From Mycobacterium sp. ACS1612 (GTDB lineage: Bacteria > Actinomycetota > Actinomycetes > Mycobacteriales > Mycobacteriaceae): DNA of 64,000 nt. Below are positions 27,507 to 41,868 of this stretch, one piece after another. Location: the NCBI RefSeq assembly GCF_001667505.1, contig NZ_LZHZ01000032.1, forward strand, positions 1 through 64,000, given 5' to 3'. The notes beneath the pieces were generated by a model that was not told where the DNA came from, made no database searches, and saw only the letters and a program-made list of their open reading frames with translations. A program made the translations under genes and the position numbers. The stretch's first letter is position 1, and each line of letters opens with the position of its first letter.

Positions 27507-27558
27507 GCCGTGGTCCCCTTCCGGATCGAGACTAACCGGATCGCATATCGTCAAACGA

Positions 27559-28569
27559 GTGAGTGTTTTCGCCGCAGCGACCGGGATCGGGTCGTGGCCG
27601 GGGTCGTCACCGCGTGAAGCCGCCGAGATCGTGGTCGGCGAACTGCACACGTTGCCCCACCTGGTCGAGTTGCCTGCCCGCGGCGTCGGAGCCGACATGA
27701 TCGGCCGTGCCGGCGCACTGCTGGTCGACATCGGCATCGACACCGTGCCCCGCGGCTATCGCATCGCGGGCGGCCGCAGTTCCGTTGTGCGCCGGGCAGC
27801 CAGCCTGCTGGACGAGGACATCGACGCGTTCGAGGAGGCGTGGGAGAAGGCGGGCCTGCGCGGCGGGACCCGCACGGTGAAGGTGCAGGCGCCCGGACCG
27901 ATCACGCTGGCCGCACAACTCGAACTGGCGGGCGGCCACCGCGCGATCACCGACTCGGGCGCGCTTCGCGACCTGGCCGGCTCGCTGGCGGAAGGCGTGG
28001 CGACGCACCGCGCGGAGCTTCAGAAGCGCCTTCAAACGCCGGTGGTGGTGCAGTTCGACGAACCGTCACTGCCCGCCGCCCTGGCGGGCAGACTCACGGG
28101 GGTCACCAGTTTGACGCCGGTGCACCCGGTCGACGAGCCGGTGGCCATCGGCCTGCTCGACGACTGCGTCTCCGTGGTGGGCGGCGAGGTGGTGCTGCAC
28201 AGCTGCGCGCCCGCATTGCCGTGGAAAGCGTTGCAACGCAGTAATATTCACGCGATCTCGGTCGACGCATCGACGCTGACCGCTGCCGATCTCGACGGAG
28301 TGGGCGACTTCGTGGACTCCGGGCGCACCGTCATGCTGGGCGTCGTCGCGGCGACAGCACCCGCGTCGCGACCGTCGGCGGAGGAGATCGCCAAAGCCGC
28401 GGCAGCGGTGACAGACCGCCTCGGGTTCGCGCGCTCGGTGCTTCGTGAACGCATCGGCGTCACGCCGGCGTGCGGACTCGCGGGCGCCACGCCGCAGTGG
28501 GCTCGGATCGCCGTCGAACTGGCGCAGAAGGCCGCCGACGGCTTCGCCGAGGATCCCGACGCGATCTGA
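27559..28569 (+). CDS. MetE C-terminal-like methionine synthase / methyltransferase (Rv3015c-like)
   Basis: 336 residues of the cobalamin-independent methionine synthase C-terminal fold, without the N-terminal half found in MetE. Zinc-site residues appear as HSCAP (His and Cys) and a late Cys in GVTPACGLAG, with FDEPSLPA providing the Asp-Glu pair of the family. It may methylate a thiol from a corrinoid or other donor, as archaeal MetE-like cores do, but the true substrates are unknown. The GTG at 27559 is 7 nt after TATCGT (27546-27551), so translation is probably leaderless, and the length matches Rv3015c (337 aa). Confidence 0.85.
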   Translation: MSVFAAATGIGSWPGSSPREAAEIVVGELHTLPHLVELPARGVGADMIGRAGALLVDIGIDTVPRGYRIAGGRSSVVRRAASLLDEDIDAFEEAWEKAGLRGGTRTVKVQAPGPITLAAQLELAGGHRAITDSGALRDLAGSLAEGVATHRAELQKRLQTPVVVQFDEPSLPAALAGRLTGVTSLTPVHPVDEPVAIGLLDDCVSVVGGEVVLHSCAPALPWKALQRSNIHAISVDASTLTAADLDGVGDFVDSGRTVMLGVVAATAPASRPSAEEIAKAAAAVTDRLGFARSVLRERIGVTPACGLAGATPQWARIAVELAQKAADGFAEDPDAI

Positions 28570-28632
28570 CGCAACCAAAAGGTTGCGCATACGGCTGCGC
28601 GCGGCTATCGTAAAACGCAACCAGGAGGTTGC
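28570..28632. promoter_or_regulatory. Promoter with twin palindromic operators for the SRPBCC-ArsR unit
   Basis: Two copies of GCAACC-N4-GGTTGC lie at 28571-28586 (centre AAAA, extended by one C-G pair) and 28617-28632 (centre AGGA). Between and across them is a plausible promoter, TTGCGC (28583-28588), 17 bp, TATCGT (28606-28611). The first operator covers the -35, the second the start site and the AGGAGG ribosome binding site (28623-28628). Confidence 0.8.
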
Positions 28633-28634
28633 AC

Positions 28635-29114
28635 ATGAGTACGGATCGGATCGAAAAGGAAGTGCTCCTGCGGGCCCCTCTCGAGCGGGTGTGGCGGGCC
28701 ATCAGCGACGCCGACCAGTTCGGACAGTGGTTCGGCGTCCGCTTCGAGGGCCCGTTCGTCGAGGGCAAGTCGGTGACCGGGGTGATCACCCCGACGACCG
28801 TCGACGAGGACGTCGCACGGATGCAGGAACCGCATGCGGGCACGGCGGACACGTGGCAGATCGTCGCGATCGAACCGCACCGGCGGTTGGCGTTTCGCTG
28901 GCATCCCTACCCGAGTGGCGACCAGGGGCCGACCACGTTGGTGGAGTTCACCCTCACCGATACCGACGACGGCGTGCTGTTACGCATCGTCGAATCCGGC
29001 TTCGACCAGATTCCCGCCGAGCGTCGGGCGGCCGCGTTCGAGGGCAACAGCGAAGGCTGGGCGAAGCAGACCGAACTGGTGAGCAAGTATCTGGCGCTCA
29101 GCGAGAAGCTGTGA
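28635..29114 (+). CDS. SRPBCC (AHSA1/START-like) domain protein
   Basis: 159 residues of the Bet v 1-like/SRPBCC cavity fold. It starts with KEVLLRAPLERVWRAISDADQFGQWFG, typical of AHSA1 proteins, and continues with EPHRRLAFRWHP and TLVEFTLTDTDDGVLLRIVESGF. Such proteins bind hydrophobic ligands and are often encoded with an ArsR repressor, as here. The ATG at 28635 was chosen because AGGAGG lies 6 nt upstream; this ribosome binding site is inside the second operator palindrome. The stop overlaps the ArsR start by 4 bp (GTGA). The ligand and role are unknown. Confidence 0.88.
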   Translation: MSTDRIEKEVLLRAPLERVWRAISDADQFGQWFGVRFEGPFVEGKSVTGVITPTTVDEDVARMQEPHAGTADTWQIVAIEPHRRLAFRWHPYPSGDQGPTTLVEFTLTDTDDGVLLRIVESGFDQIPAERRAAAFEGNSEGWAKQTELVSKYLALSEKL

Positions 29115-29443
29115 GTACGTCAGCCGCAGCGGTCGACAAGGCGCCGGTGTTCGACGCTCTTGGCGATCCAAACCGGCTGCGCATCGTCATCAGGCTGTGC
29201 GAGGGCGGTCCCTGCTCGACGTCACAAGTCACCGAAGTGATTCCGGTGAGCAGACAAGCGGCCACCAAGCATCTGCTGTTGCTTGCGGCGGTGGGGCTGG
29301 TCAGCAGCGAACGCAATGGCAGAGAACGCATCTGGCGGATCGAGACCGAACCGCTCACCGAGGCCAGCGAATACCTAAACGCGCTGTCGAAGCGCTGGGA
29401 CGACGCCATCGAGAGGTTGCGCGCTTTCGTCGAAAGCGAATAG
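29111..29443 (+). CDS. ArsR-family repressor paired with the SRPBCC gene
   Basis: 110 residues, a compact ArsR winged helix: FDALGDPNRLRIVIRLCEGGPCSTSQVTEV, recognition helix PVSRQAATKHLLLLAAVGLV and wing SERNGRERIWRIE. It lacks the ELCVCDL metal box of the arsenic/cadmium sensors, though two Cys are present (CEGGPC), so metal sensing of the classical type is unlikely. Its GTG start overlaps the SRPBCC stop. Mycobacterial ArsR/SRPBCC pairs generally repress their own operon; the two GCAACC-N4-GGTTGC sites upstream are the natural targets. Confidence 0.88.
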   Translation: MSTSAAAVDKAPVFDALGDPNRLRIVIRLCEGGPCSTSQVTEVIPVSRQAATKHLLLLAAVGLVSSERNGRERIWRIETEPLTEASEYLNALSKRWDDAIERLRAFVESE

Positions 29444-29559
29444 CGACGCTAACGTAAATTTGCGTTGTTTCGTCGAACGAATGGTCTGACCGGACCGCGG
29501 CATGCAAGAATGCAACTCGCACGTCTGTCCAAGTCTTTGCCACTCGCGGGAGAGGAACT

Positions 29560-30225
29560 GTGGCCCAAGCCAACCTCCGCATTGCGGCAGGTGCCGGCGT
29601 TGTGGCCGCGTGTCTCATGGTCACCGCCCCGTGCGCGGCCATCGCCGTCGGTGATCCGGGTTCCCGACAGGGCAGCCACCGCACCAACGACGGCAGCAGC
29701 AAGCGCGGCGCGGAGAGCGCCAATCCGCGCGGCAGCGGTTCTGACTACAGCGACGACAACATCAACAACGGGGCCAACTCCGGCAGTGGCACTCGGCCGT
29801 CGAGCAGGGTCGGATCGGGCCGCGAAACCGGCACGTCGCAGGAGCGGCCGAGCAATGACTTCAGTCCCAGCGCGGGCGGGCAGACCCCCAGCACGGGCGG
29901 GCAGATCAAGGCTCCGAAGGTGACGTTCGGCGACGGGCGCAGCCCCGGAATCCAGACCCGTGATCCCGGGCCGCGATGGGGTTGGAGCGCGCCCAAGCCC
30001 GCGCCGCCGCCACCGCCCCCACCGCAGATCGTCACCGTTCCGCTGACCCCGCCGACGGCCCCTCCCGCGCCGCCGCACCACCCAGGCGTGGTCGAACAGT
30101 TGGTGGTGTCACCGACCGCGGGAATAGCCGATCCGCTCTGGGGCGTGGCAGGTCTGCTGCTGATCCCGGTCGCAGGGGCCGTCCTCGGTTACCGGCAGGC
30201 GCGCGGCGCGCACGCGGCAGCGGAA

Positions 30226-30243
<18 letters not shown>
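29560..30243 (+). CDS. Proline-rich exported protein of unknown function
   Basis: 227 residues, not recognised. An N-terminal signal-like segment (RIAAGAGVVAACLMVTAPCAAIAV) leads into about 130 low-complexity residues rich in Ser, Gly, Asn and Arg. These include two PSxGGQ repeats and the run KPAPPPPPPPQIVTVPLTPP. Near the C-terminus is one transmembrane segment (GVAGLLLIPVAGAVLGY) followed by a short basic tail. This suggests a cell-wall-spanning stalk fixed in the membrane at its C-terminus. The GTG at 29560 follows GAGAGGAACT. The 3' end overlaps the convergent acyl-CoA synthetase gene by 18 bp. Confidence 0.65.
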
Positions 30244-34968
<4,725 letters not shown>

Positions 34969-35116
34969 GCGAAGAACCTCCGCTTCTAAGGTGTTTGGCT
35001 GTCCGGCGCAAGGGCTGCGCGCCGACGCAATCGATACCCGGGACGTCGTCGCGCCAAACCGCGGCGTTTGCCGTCCGGCGCATCGGGAACACAGCGGGCG
35101 AGGAAAGGGGAGCGTG

Positions 35117-35371
35117 ATGGGAACCTGCGATACCTGCGGCAACCACTACGACAAGTCGTTCACTGTGACTTTCCACGACGGCCGCACCGCGACGTTCGAC
35201 AGCGTCGAATGCGCCGCGGCGCAGTTGGCACCCGAGTGCCGGCATTGCGGCTGCCGGGTCCTGGGACACGGAATCGAAACGCCCGACGGCGTGTTCTGCT
35301 GTGCGCATTGCGCGCGCAAGGACACCAACGCCGACGTCAACGACCGCTATCCGGTGCCCGCAGGCGGCTAG
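35117..35371 (+). CDS. Small cysteine-rich protein, zinc-ribbon or metallothionein-like
   Basis: 84 residues with nine Cys and several His in pairs: CDTCGNHYDKSF, VECAAAQLAPECRHCGCRVLGH and FCCAHCARKD. The spacing suggests two metal clusters, as in treble-clef zinc proteins or short prokaryotic metallothioneins; iron or zinc binding is likely, function unknown. AGGAAAGGGG lies upstream; GTG at 35114 is an equally possible start one codon earlier. It ends exactly one base before the stop of the convergent ACT protein. Its divergent neighbour is the hemerythrin gene, which hints at a shared response to metal or oxidative stress. Confidence 0.7.
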   Translation: MGTCDTCGNHYDKSFTVTFHDGRTATFDSVECAAAQLAPECRHCGCRVLGHGIETPDGVFCCAHCARKDTNADVNDRYPVPAGG

Positions 35372-36031
35372 TCAGCGCAGGATGGTCGCGATGATGCCGG
35401 CCAGGTAGCCCAGCCGAGCCACCTCCGACGGCCGGAAGTGCGGGCCGCCGGGCCTGCCCAGTACCACCGCGACGCGCGGATCACCCAGCGGCGCGGCCGC
35501 CAGGGTGGTGTTCATATCGCGCCACAGTTGCGGCACCCACTCGTCGTCGAGCGCCATCGCGTGATCGAGCGGCAGCCAGGGTGTTTCGGCTGCCTGCGTC
35601 TCGGGGGCGCCTGGGCTGCCGACCACCCGCTGTGGGCCCGATTCGGTGAGTTCTATCACCGTGCACCAGCCGACGCGAAGCACCCGCGGAGCCTCGTCGA
35701 CGAGGACCTGCAGCCGCTTCTGCCTGCCGTCGGCGGCGGCGACGTGATCGATGAGCTCGAGTTCGCGGTGCGCCTCGAGCAGGCCGGTGTGCGGACGGAT
35801 GGCGTCGACGTAGACACCCTTGAGGCTCTCCGCCGCGGTGATCAGCATGTCCGGCATCGAACCGGCAGGCAGCTCGACCACGAGGTCGTCGATCGCGTAT
35901 CCCGCGGAGCGTTCCACGACGTCGAGGGACAGGATGTCGGCGCCCACCGAGCCGAGCGCCACGGCCAGCGAGCCGAGGCTGCCCGGTCGATCCTCCAGCT
36001 GGACCCGCAGCAGATACGAAGGCACGCGCAC
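35372..36031 (-). CDS. ACT-domain protein (Rv3013-like)
   Basis: 219 residues (Rv3013 is 218). The N-terminal ACT domain reads YLLRVQLEDRPGSLGSLAVALGSVGADILSLDVVE, with the DRPGSL turn that binds amino acids. A second, less clear regulatory region follows, ending in HFRPSEVARLGYLAGII. No catalytic domain is present, so it is probably a stand-alone amino-acid sensor or a subunit that regulates a partner enzyme. The gene is divergent from gatC, 88 bp away, as in M. tuberculosis. The GTG at 36031 was taken; a second GTG two codons later is also possible. Confidence 0.82.
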   Translation of the reverse strand: MRVPSYLLRVQLEDRPGSLGSLAVALGSVGADILSLDVVERSAGYAIDDLVVELPAGSMPDMLITAAESLKGVYVDAIRPHTGLLEAHRELELIDHVAAADGRQKRLQVLVDEAPRVLRVGWCTVIELTESGPQRVVGSPGAPETQAAETPWLPLDHAMALDDEWVPQLWRDMNTTLAAAPLGDPRVAVVLGRPGGPHFRPSEVARLGYLAGIIATILR

Positions 36032-36105
36032 ACTGTTCCACAGCGCGTTGGGACTGGCATTCCGGGCGATGAGCGCTCGCGCGAAGAGCGGCAGACGGCG
36101 GTGAC

Positions 36106-36119
36106 TAGGCTTGGCAGCC
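36106..36119 (+). promoter_or_regulatory. -10 element TAGGCT deciding the gatC start
   Basis: TAGGCT (36106-36111) ends 8 nt before GTG 36120. A TTG at 36111 overlaps the -10 itself and so cannot be the start. Confidence 0.55.
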
Positions 36120-36419
36120 GTGTCGCAGATCTCGAGAGATGAGGTAGCCCACCTGGCGCGCCTCGCGCGCCTGGCGCTGACCGATGACGAACTCGACAGC
36201 TACGCCGGCCAGCTGGACGCCATCCTCGGCCACGTCAGCCAGATCCAGGCCGTCGACGTCACCGGAGTCGAACCAACCGGCAACCCGCTCAAGGACGTCA
36301 ACGTGTTCCGTCCCGACGCGGTCGAGCCGTGCCTGACCCAGGAGCAGGCGCTGGCGGAGGCGCCGAAGGCGGCCGAGGGTCGGTTCGCGGTGCCGCGGAT
36401 CCTGGGGGAGGAGGCATGA
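36120..36419 (+). CDS. gatC: Aspartyl/glutamyl-tRNA amidotransferase subunit C
   Basis: 99 residues, the same length as Rv3012c. It has the family start [30 protein letters not shown], then [23 protein letters not shown] and the extended tail [18 protein letters not shown]. GatC holds GatA and GatB together in the complex that amidates Glu-tRNA(Gln) and Asp-tRNA(Asn). The GTG start is supported by a -10 element placed for leaderless transcription. It overlaps gatA by 4 bp (ATGA). Confidence 0.94.
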   Translation: MSQISRDEVAHLARLARLALTDDELDSYAGQLDAILGHVSQIQAVDVTGVEPTGNPLKDVNVFRPDAVEPCLTQEQALAEAPKAAEGRFAVPRILGEEA

Positions 36420-37903
36420 GCACCTCCGATCTAATTCGGCTCGACGCCGCCACACTGGGCGCGAAGATCGCCGCCAAGGAGGTGTCGTCAGTCGAGGTGA
36501 CCCGCGCCTGCCTGGACCAGATCGCTGAAACCGACGAGAAGTACCACGCGTTTCTGCATGTCGCCGCGGATGAGGCGATGGGCAGGGCGGCGCGCATCGA
36601 CTCGGCCGTCGCCGCGGGCGAGACGCTGCCGTCCGCGCTCGCCGGGGTGCCGCTGGCGCTCAAGGACGTCTTCACCACCACCAACATGCCGACCACCTGC
36701 GGGTCGAAGATCCTCGAGGGCTGGACCTCCCCGTACGACGCGACCGTGACCGTGCGGTTGCGCGCGGCGGGGATCCCGATCCTGGGCAAGACGAACATGG
36801 ACGAGTTCGCGATGGGGTCGTCCACCGAGAACTCTGCGTACGGACCGACCCGCAATCCGTGGAACGTCGACCGGGTGCCGGGCGGATCGGGCGGTGGCAG
36901 CGCGGCGGCGCTGGCCGCATTCCAGGCGCCGCTGGCGATCGGATCGGACACCGGCGGGTCAATCCGCCAGCCTGCGGCGTTGACCGCGACGGTCGGCGTG
37001 AAGCCGACCTACGGCACGGTGTCGCGGTACGGGCTGATCGCGTGCGCGTCCTCGCTGGACCAGGGCGGACCGTGTGCGCGCACCGTGCTCGACACCGCGC
37101 TGCTGCATCAGGTCATCGCGGGCCACGACGCGAAGGACTCCACGTCGGTGGAGGCCGAGGTGCCCGATGTGGTTGCCGCGGCGCGGGCGGGAGCGTCCGG
37201 TGACCTGAAGGGCGTGCGGATCGGCATCGTCAAGCAACTCCGCGGCGAGGGCTACCAGGACGGGGTGCTCGCATCGTTCAACGCCGCGGTCGACGTGTTG
37301 ACGAAACTGGGCGCGGAGGTCAGCGAGGTCGACTGCCCGCACTTCGACTATTCGTTGGCGGCCTACTACCTGATCCTCCCGTCGGAGGTGTCGTCGAACC
37401 TGGCGCGGTTCGACGCGATGCGGTACGGGCTGCGCCTCGGTGACGACGGCACACACAGCGCCGAAGAAGTAATGGCGATGACGCGGGCCGCGGGGTTCGG
37501 GCCAGAAGTCAAGCGCCGCATCATGATCGGCACGTATGCGTTGTCGGCGGGCTATTACGACGCGTACTACAACCAGGCGCAGAAGGTGCGCACGCTGATC
37601 GCGCGGGACCTCGACGAGGCGTACAAGAAGGTCGACGTGCTGATCTCGCCTGCGACGCCGACCACCGCGTTCCCGTTGGGGGAGAAGGTCGACGATCCGC
37701 TGGCGATGTATCTGTTCGACCTGTGCACGTTGCCGCTGAACCTGGCCGGACACTGCGGCATGTCGGTGCCGTCGGGGCTGTCGCCGGACGACAACCTGCC
37801 GGTGGGTCTGCAGATCATGGCGCCCGCGCTGGCCGACGATCGGCTGTATCGCGTCGGTGCGGCGTATGAAGCTGCCCGAGGTCCGCTGCCAACCGCGATC
37901 TGA
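36416..37903 (+). CDS. gatA: Aspartyl/glutamyl-tRNA amidotransferase subunit A
   Basis: 495 residues of the amidase-signature family. The Ser-cisSer-Lys triad is visible: Lys in [10 protein letters not shown], and the two Ser in [32 protein letters not shown]. GatA hydrolyses glutamine and channels ammonia to GatB. The ATG at 36416 overlaps gatC. pfkA follows after 17 bp and gatB comes next, so the amidotransferase genes are interrupted by pfkA, the standard mycobacterial order (Rv3012c-Rv3009c). Confidence 0.96.
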   Translation: MSTSDLIRLDAATLGAKIAAKEVSSVEVTRACLDQIAETDEKYHAFLHVAADEAMGRAARIDSAVAAGETLPSALAGVPLALKDVFTTTNMPTTCGSKILEGWTSPYDATVTVRLRAAGIPILGKTNMDEFAMGSSTENSAYGPTRNPWNVDRVPGGSGGGSAAALAAFQAPLAIGSDTGGSIRQPAALTATVGVKPTYGTVSRYGLIACASSLDQGGPCARTVLDTALLHQVIAGHDAKDSTSVEAEVPDVVAAARAGASGDLKGVRIGIVKQLRGEGYQDGVLASFNAAVDVLTKLGAEVSEVDCPHFDYSLAAYYLILPSEVSSNLARFDAMRYGLRLGDDGTHSAEEVMAMTRAAGFGPEVKRRIMIGTYALSAGYYDAYYNQAQKVRTLIARDLDEAYKKVDVLISPATPTTAFPLGEKVDDPLAMYLFDLCTLPLNLAGHCGMSVPSGLSPDDNLPVGLQIMAPALADDRLYRVGAAYEAARGPLPTAI

Positions 37904-37920
37904 CGGGGGAGGATGGACCC

Positions 37921-38952
37921 ATGCGAATCGGAGTTCTCACCGGTGGGGGCGACTGTCCAGGGCTGAACGCGGTGATCCGGGCGGTGGTTCGCACCTGCGA
38001 TGTGCGCTACGGCTCGTCGGTCGTCGGTTTCCAGGACGGGTGGCGTGGCCTGCTGGAAAACCGGCGGATCCAGCTTGCCAACGACGACCGAAACGACCGG
38101 CTGCTCGCCAAGGGCGGCACCATGCTCGGCACCGCGCGGGTGCATCCCGAGAAACTGCGGGCCGGGCTCGACCAGATCAAGCAGACCCTCGACGACAACG
38201 GCATCGACGTGCTGATCCCGATCGGCGGTGAAGGCACGCTCACCGCCGCGCACTGGTTGTCCGAGGAGAACGTGCCCGTCGTCGGGGTGCCGAAGACCAT
38301 CGACAACGACATCGACTGCACCGACGTCACGTTCGGCCACGACACCGCGCTCGGCGTCGCCAGCGAGGCCATCGACCGGCTGCACAGCACGGCGGAGTCG
38401 CATCAGCGGGTGATGCTGGTCGAGGTGATGGGCCGCCACGCCGGATGGATCGCGTTGAACGCGGGGCTGGCGTCCGGCGCGCACATGACGTTGATTCCCG
38501 AGCAGCCCTACGACGTCGAAGAGGTCTGCCGACTGATCAAGGCGCGCTTCGTCCGCGGCGATTCGCATTTCATCTGCGTGGTCGCCGAAGGCGCCAAACC
38601 CGCTGCGGGCACAATGCAGTTGCGCGAGGGCGGGATCGACGAGTTCGGCCACGAGAGGTTCACCGGCGTCGCGCAGCAACTGGCCGTCGAAGTCGAGAAG
38701 CGGATCAACAAAGAGGTGCGCGTCACCGTGCTCGGACATGTGCAGCGTGGCGGCACGCCGACGCCCTACGACCGGGTGCTCGCCACCCGGTTCGGAGTGA
38801 ACGCCGCCGACGCCGCCCACGCGGGCGAATACGGGATGATGGTGTCGCTGCGCGGCCAGGAGATCGGCCGGGTGCCGCTCGCCGACGCCACGCGCCAGTT
38901 GAAGCTGGTGCCGCAGTCGCGCTACGACGACGCCGCCGAATTCTTCGGCTGA
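37921..38952 (+). CDS. pfkA: 6-phosphofructokinase, ATP-type by sequence
   Basis: 343 residues, identical in length to Rv3010c. [17 protein letters not shown] binds the nucleotide. The position that separates ATP from pyrophosphate enzymes is Gly in IGGEGT (Asp would indicate pyrophosphate). The catalytic Asp lies in PKTIDNDID, with the Lys variant seen in actinobacterial group III enzymes. [10 protein letters not shown] and the C-terminal [14 protein letters not shown] complete the sugar site. It phosphorylates fructose 6-phosphate in glycolysis. GGGGGAGGA lies just upstream of the ATG. Confidence 0.95.
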   Translation: MRIGVLTGGGDCPGLNAVIRAVVRTCDVRYGSSVVGFQDGWRGLLENRRIQLANDDRNDRLLAKGGTMLGTARVHPEKLRAGLDQIKQTLDDNGIDVLIPIGGEGTLTAAHWLSEENVPVVGVPKTIDNDIDCTDVTFGHDTALGVASEAIDRLHSTAESHQRVMLVEVMGRHAGWIALNAGLASGAHMTLIPEQPYDVEEVCRLIKARFVRGDSHFICVVAEGAKPAAGTMQLREGGIDEFGHERFTGVAQQLAVEVEKRINKEVRVTVLGHVQRGGTPTPYDRVLATRFGVNAADAAHAGEYGMMVSLRGQEIGRVPLADATRQLKLVPQSRYDDAAEFFG

Positions 38953-39016
38953 GTTTTGACGCGCGTGGGCCCTCTGCTCGTCGGAAGGCACCGAAACTGA
39001 GCTGGGCCGCTCCCAC

Positions 39017-39028
39017 TACGATCGAGTC
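39017..39028 (+). promoter_or_regulatory. -10 element TACGAT before gatB, probable leaderless promoter
   Basis: TACGAT (39017-39022) ends 6 nt before the ATG at 39029, so gatB probably has its own leaderless promoter downstream of pfkA. Confidence 0.45.
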
Positions 39029-40531
39029 ATGACGATCGCCGCTGCTGAAATGCTCGACTACGACGACGTCGTCGCACGCTACGAACCGGTGCTCGGCCTC
39101 GAAGTGCACGTCGAACTGTCCACCGCGACCAAGATGTTCTGCGGTTGCGCCAACAAGTTCGGTGCCGAGCCCAACACCCAGGTGTGCCCGGTCTGCCTCG
39201 GTCTGCCCGGCTCGTTGCCGGTGCTCAACCAGAAGGCGGTGGAGTCGGCCATCCGCATCGGGCTGGCGCTTAACTGCGAGATCGTGCCGTGGTGCCGGTT
39301 CGCCAGGAAGAACTACTTCTACCCGGACATGCCGAAGAACTACCAGATCTCGCAGTACGACGAGCCGATCGCGATCAACGGCTATCTCGACGTTCCGCTC
39401 GACGACGGCACCACCTGGCGCGTCGAGATCGAGCGGGCGCACATGGAGGAGGACACCGGCAAGCTCACCCACCTCGGCAGTGAGACCGGCCGCATCGCGG
39501 GCGCGACGACGTCGCTGATCGACTACAACCGGTCCGGCGTGCCGCTGATCGAGATCGTCACCAAGCCGATCGAAGGCACCGGTGACCGCGCGCCTGAGAT
39601 CGCCCGCGCCTACGTGACGGCGCTGCGGGACTTGCTGCGCGGTTTGGGCGTCTCCGATGTCCGCATGGATCAGGGCTCGATGCGTTGTGACTCCAACGTG
39701 TCGCTCAAGCCGATCGGGCAGAAGGAGTTCGGCACCCGCACCGAGACGAAGAACGTGAACTCGCTGAAGAGTGTCGAGGTGGCGGTTCGTTACGAGATGC
39801 GCCGCCAGGCAGCGGTTCTCGAGTCGGGAGGCCGGGTGGTGCAGGAGACCCGGCACTTCCACGAGGACGGCTACACCTCGCCGGGTCGCAGCAAGGAGAC
39901 CGCGCAGGACTACCGCTACTTCCCTGAACCTGATCTCGAACCGGTGGCGCCCGACGCGGAGTGGGTAAAGCAGCTGCGCCAGACCATTCCCGAGCTGCCG
40001 TGGTTGCAGCGCAAGCGAATTCAAGACGATTGGGGCATCTCCGACGAGGTGATGCGCGACCTGGTCAACATCGGCGCCATCGACTTGATCACCGCCACCG
40101 TCGAACAGGGCGCTTCGAGTGAGCAGGCCCGCGCCTGGTGGGGAAACTTCTTGGTGCAGAAGGCAAATGAAGTAGGCGTCGAACTCGACGCGCTGCCGAT
40201 CACCCCGGCGCAGGTGGCCGCGGTGGTCAAGCTGGTCGACGACGGCAAGCTGTCCAACAAGCTCGCACGTCAAGTGGTCGAAGGCGTGCTGGCTGGCGAA
40301 GGCGAACCGGAACAGGTGATGAAGGACCGCGGCCTGGAAGTCGTGCGCGACGACTCCGCGCTGCAAGCCGCCGTCGACGAGGCGCTGGCCGCGAACCCCG
40401 ACGTCGTCGAGAAGATCCGCGGTGGCAAGGTGCAGGCCGCGGGCGCCATCGTCGGCGCGGTGATGAAAGCGACCAAGGGGCAGGCGGACGCCGCTCGCGT
40501 GCGCGAACTGGTGTTGGCCGCCTGCAGCTAG
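39029..40531 (+). CDS. gatB: Aspartyl/glutamyl-tRNA amidotransferase subunit B
   Basis: 500 residues. The cradle domain starts [22 protein letters not shown], and the zinc-site Cys are in CGCANKFG and [16 protein letters not shown]. The kinase-like motif is [10 protein letters not shown], and [19 protein letters not shown] and [13 protein letters not shown] follow. The C-terminal YqeY-type tail ([21 protein letters not shown] onward) contacts tRNA. It activates the misacylated residue with ATP and accepts ammonia from GatA. The stop overlaps the end of the convergent glycosyltransferase gene by 4 bp. Confidence 0.96.
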   Translation: MTIAAAEMLDYDDVVARYEPVLGLEVHVELSTATKMFCGCANKFGAEPNTQVCPVCLGLPGSLPVLNQKAVESAIRIGLALNCEIVPWCRFARKNYFYPDMPKNYQISQYDEPIAINGYLDVPLDDGTTWRVEIERAHMEEDTGKLTHLGSETGRIAGATTSLIDYNRSGVPLIEIVTKPIEGTGDRAPEIARAYVTALRDLLRGLGVSDVRMDQGSMRCDSNVSLKPIGQKEFGTRTETKNVNSLKSVEVAVRYEMRRQAAVLESGGRVVQETRHFHEDGYTSPGRSKETAQDYRYFPEPDLEPVAPDAEWVKQLRQTIPELPWLQRKRIQDDWGISDEVMRDLVNIGAIDLITATVEQGASSEQARAWWGNFLVQKANEVGVELDALPITPAQVAAVVKLVDDGKLSNKLARQVVEGVLAGEGEPEQVMKDRGLEVVRDDSALQAAVDEALAANPDVVEKIRGGKVQAAGAIVGAVMKATKGQADAARVRELVLAACS

Positions 40532-41760
40532 CCGCGGCCGCCGAGTAGCCGCTGTTCGACGAGGTCCGCACCGCGGGTGACGCCTCCGGTCGCCTTGAAT
40601 CCCGCGGCCACCCGCCGCGCGCCGGACGCCATCGACATCGTCGTCAGCACCTTGGCTTTCAACCTGCGCTCAGTCAGTCGTTTCGCGGGCAGGCGGGTGC
40701 CCGCGCCTGCCACCTCGACCCGCCTGGCGACCTCGAACTGGTCGCGGCCGTGGGGCACCACGCAGACCGGAACACCGCGAGCCAACGCCTTCTGGGTGGC
40801 GCCCATGCCCCCGTGGGTGACGGCGCAGACGGCGCGATCAAGGACCATGCCGTGCGGCACGAACTCTCGTACGACGGCGTTGGGGGGCACGACGATTCCG
40901 TCGGGCACACCGGACGGATAAGTCGCGACCACGCACAGCTGCTGGTCCGCCAGCGCCGCCATGGTGACGACCGGCAACTGGAGGTCGGCCTGGGGATCGG
41001 ACGATGTGGTGACCAACACGATCGGCTTGTCGATGTCGGTGAGCCACTGCGGCACAGCAGCCGGTGGGTCGAAGTCGCAGGGCCCGATCAGTTCGACGGC
41101 CTCACCCCAGTCCCGGTGCGGGTACTCGAACGGTTCACCGGTGGCCACCAAGATCAGCGACGGCCGCGTTATCCATTCATCGACGGTGCGGACCGCCTTG
41201 GCGCCTGCGCGTTCACGAACGCCGTTCACCGGCGGGAGCAAGGCGTTGTCCAGCGCCCCGGTCACGACGGGCCGCAGCGCGGCGTCGCGCAATCGACCGA
41301 GCAGGCCCGGCCAAGGCGACAGCCCAGGACCGAATGGCGGCATGCCGCGCGAGCGCAGAAACGGCGTGAAGGGCCAGAACGACAACCACGGCACCGACGA
41401 CGTATCCGCCACAGCCGCTGCGCCCCAACAGTTTGCGTCGACAACTATCACGTCGGGTTGCACGGCGGCGATGGCGTCGCCGAGGTCGTCGACCTCATAG
41501 GTGGCCCGCTGCCCGAAAACGCCGAAGGCCGCCTTCAATGCTGCGCGGCCATTCGGCTCCATCCAGTCGGTCATCACCGTCGCTTCGATGCGCCGATCGA
41601 TACACGACGACTCGATACCGAGGCCACTTGCCACGGCGACGCCATCGGCCATGGTCTTCAGTGCGATTCGATGTCCACGGCGCTGCAGTTCGGTGAGCAG
41701 CGCGAGGACCGGAAACAGGTTCCCGAACGCCGGCGAGGTGTACGCCAGGATCGTTGCCAC
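40528..41760 (-). CDS. GT1-family (MGT/UGT-type) glycosyltransferase
   Basis: 410 residues with a GT-B fold. The N-terminal half starts [35 protein letters not shown]. The donor-sugar signature near the C-terminus is [41 protein letters not shown], typical of macrolide and UDP-glycosyl transferases, with the His-Gly-Gly and Asp-Gln contacts to the nucleotide sugar. It probably glycosylates a lipid or small hydrophobic molecule. It is not in this position in M. tuberculosis. GTG at 41760 is the start; the cyclase/ATPase gene is divergent 108 bp away. Confidence 0.87.
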   Translation of the reverse strand: MATILAYTSPAFGNLFPVLALLTELQRRGHRIALKTMADGVAVASGLGIESSCIDRRIEATVMTDWMEPNGRAALKAAFGVFGQRATYEVDDLGDAIAAVQPDVIVVDANCWGAAAVADTSSVPWLSFWPFTPFLRSRGMPPFGPGLSPWPGLLGRLRDAALRPVVTGALDNALLPPVNGVRERAGAKAVRTVDEWITRPSLILVATGEPFEYPHRDWGEAVELIGPCDFDPPAAVPQWLTDIDKPIVLVTTSSDPQADLQLPVVTMAALADQQLCVVATYPSGVPDGIVVPPNAVVREFVPHGMVLDRAVCAVTHGGMGATQKALARGVPVCVVPHGRDQFEVARRVEVAGAGTRLPAKRLTERRLKAKVLTTMSMASGARRVAAGFKATGGVTRGADLVEQRLLGGRG

Positions 41761-41868
41761 GGGCTAGAGACCCTGCGCGTCGAACATGACCATGAAGCTT
41801 ATCGACCACGAGCGCCGCACTCGGGTCTTACGCTTGACCAGCAGACATTTCACGACGCGGGATTCCAC

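Noticed and set aside
29450..29475. Palindrome around AACGTAAATTTGCGTT as an extra ArsR operator
   Set aside because: The arms are imperfect and unlike the GCAACC-N4-GGTTGC sites, and it follows the ArsR gene.
38723..40366. 547-residue minus-strand frame under pfkA and gatB
   Set aside because: Shadow of two conserved genes; no domain and no own promoter.
40750..41868. N-terminal extension of the cyclase/ATPase frame
   Set aside because: It is antisense to the GT1 glycosyltransferase, and the zinc ribbon that starts the family begins just after the ATG at 41869.
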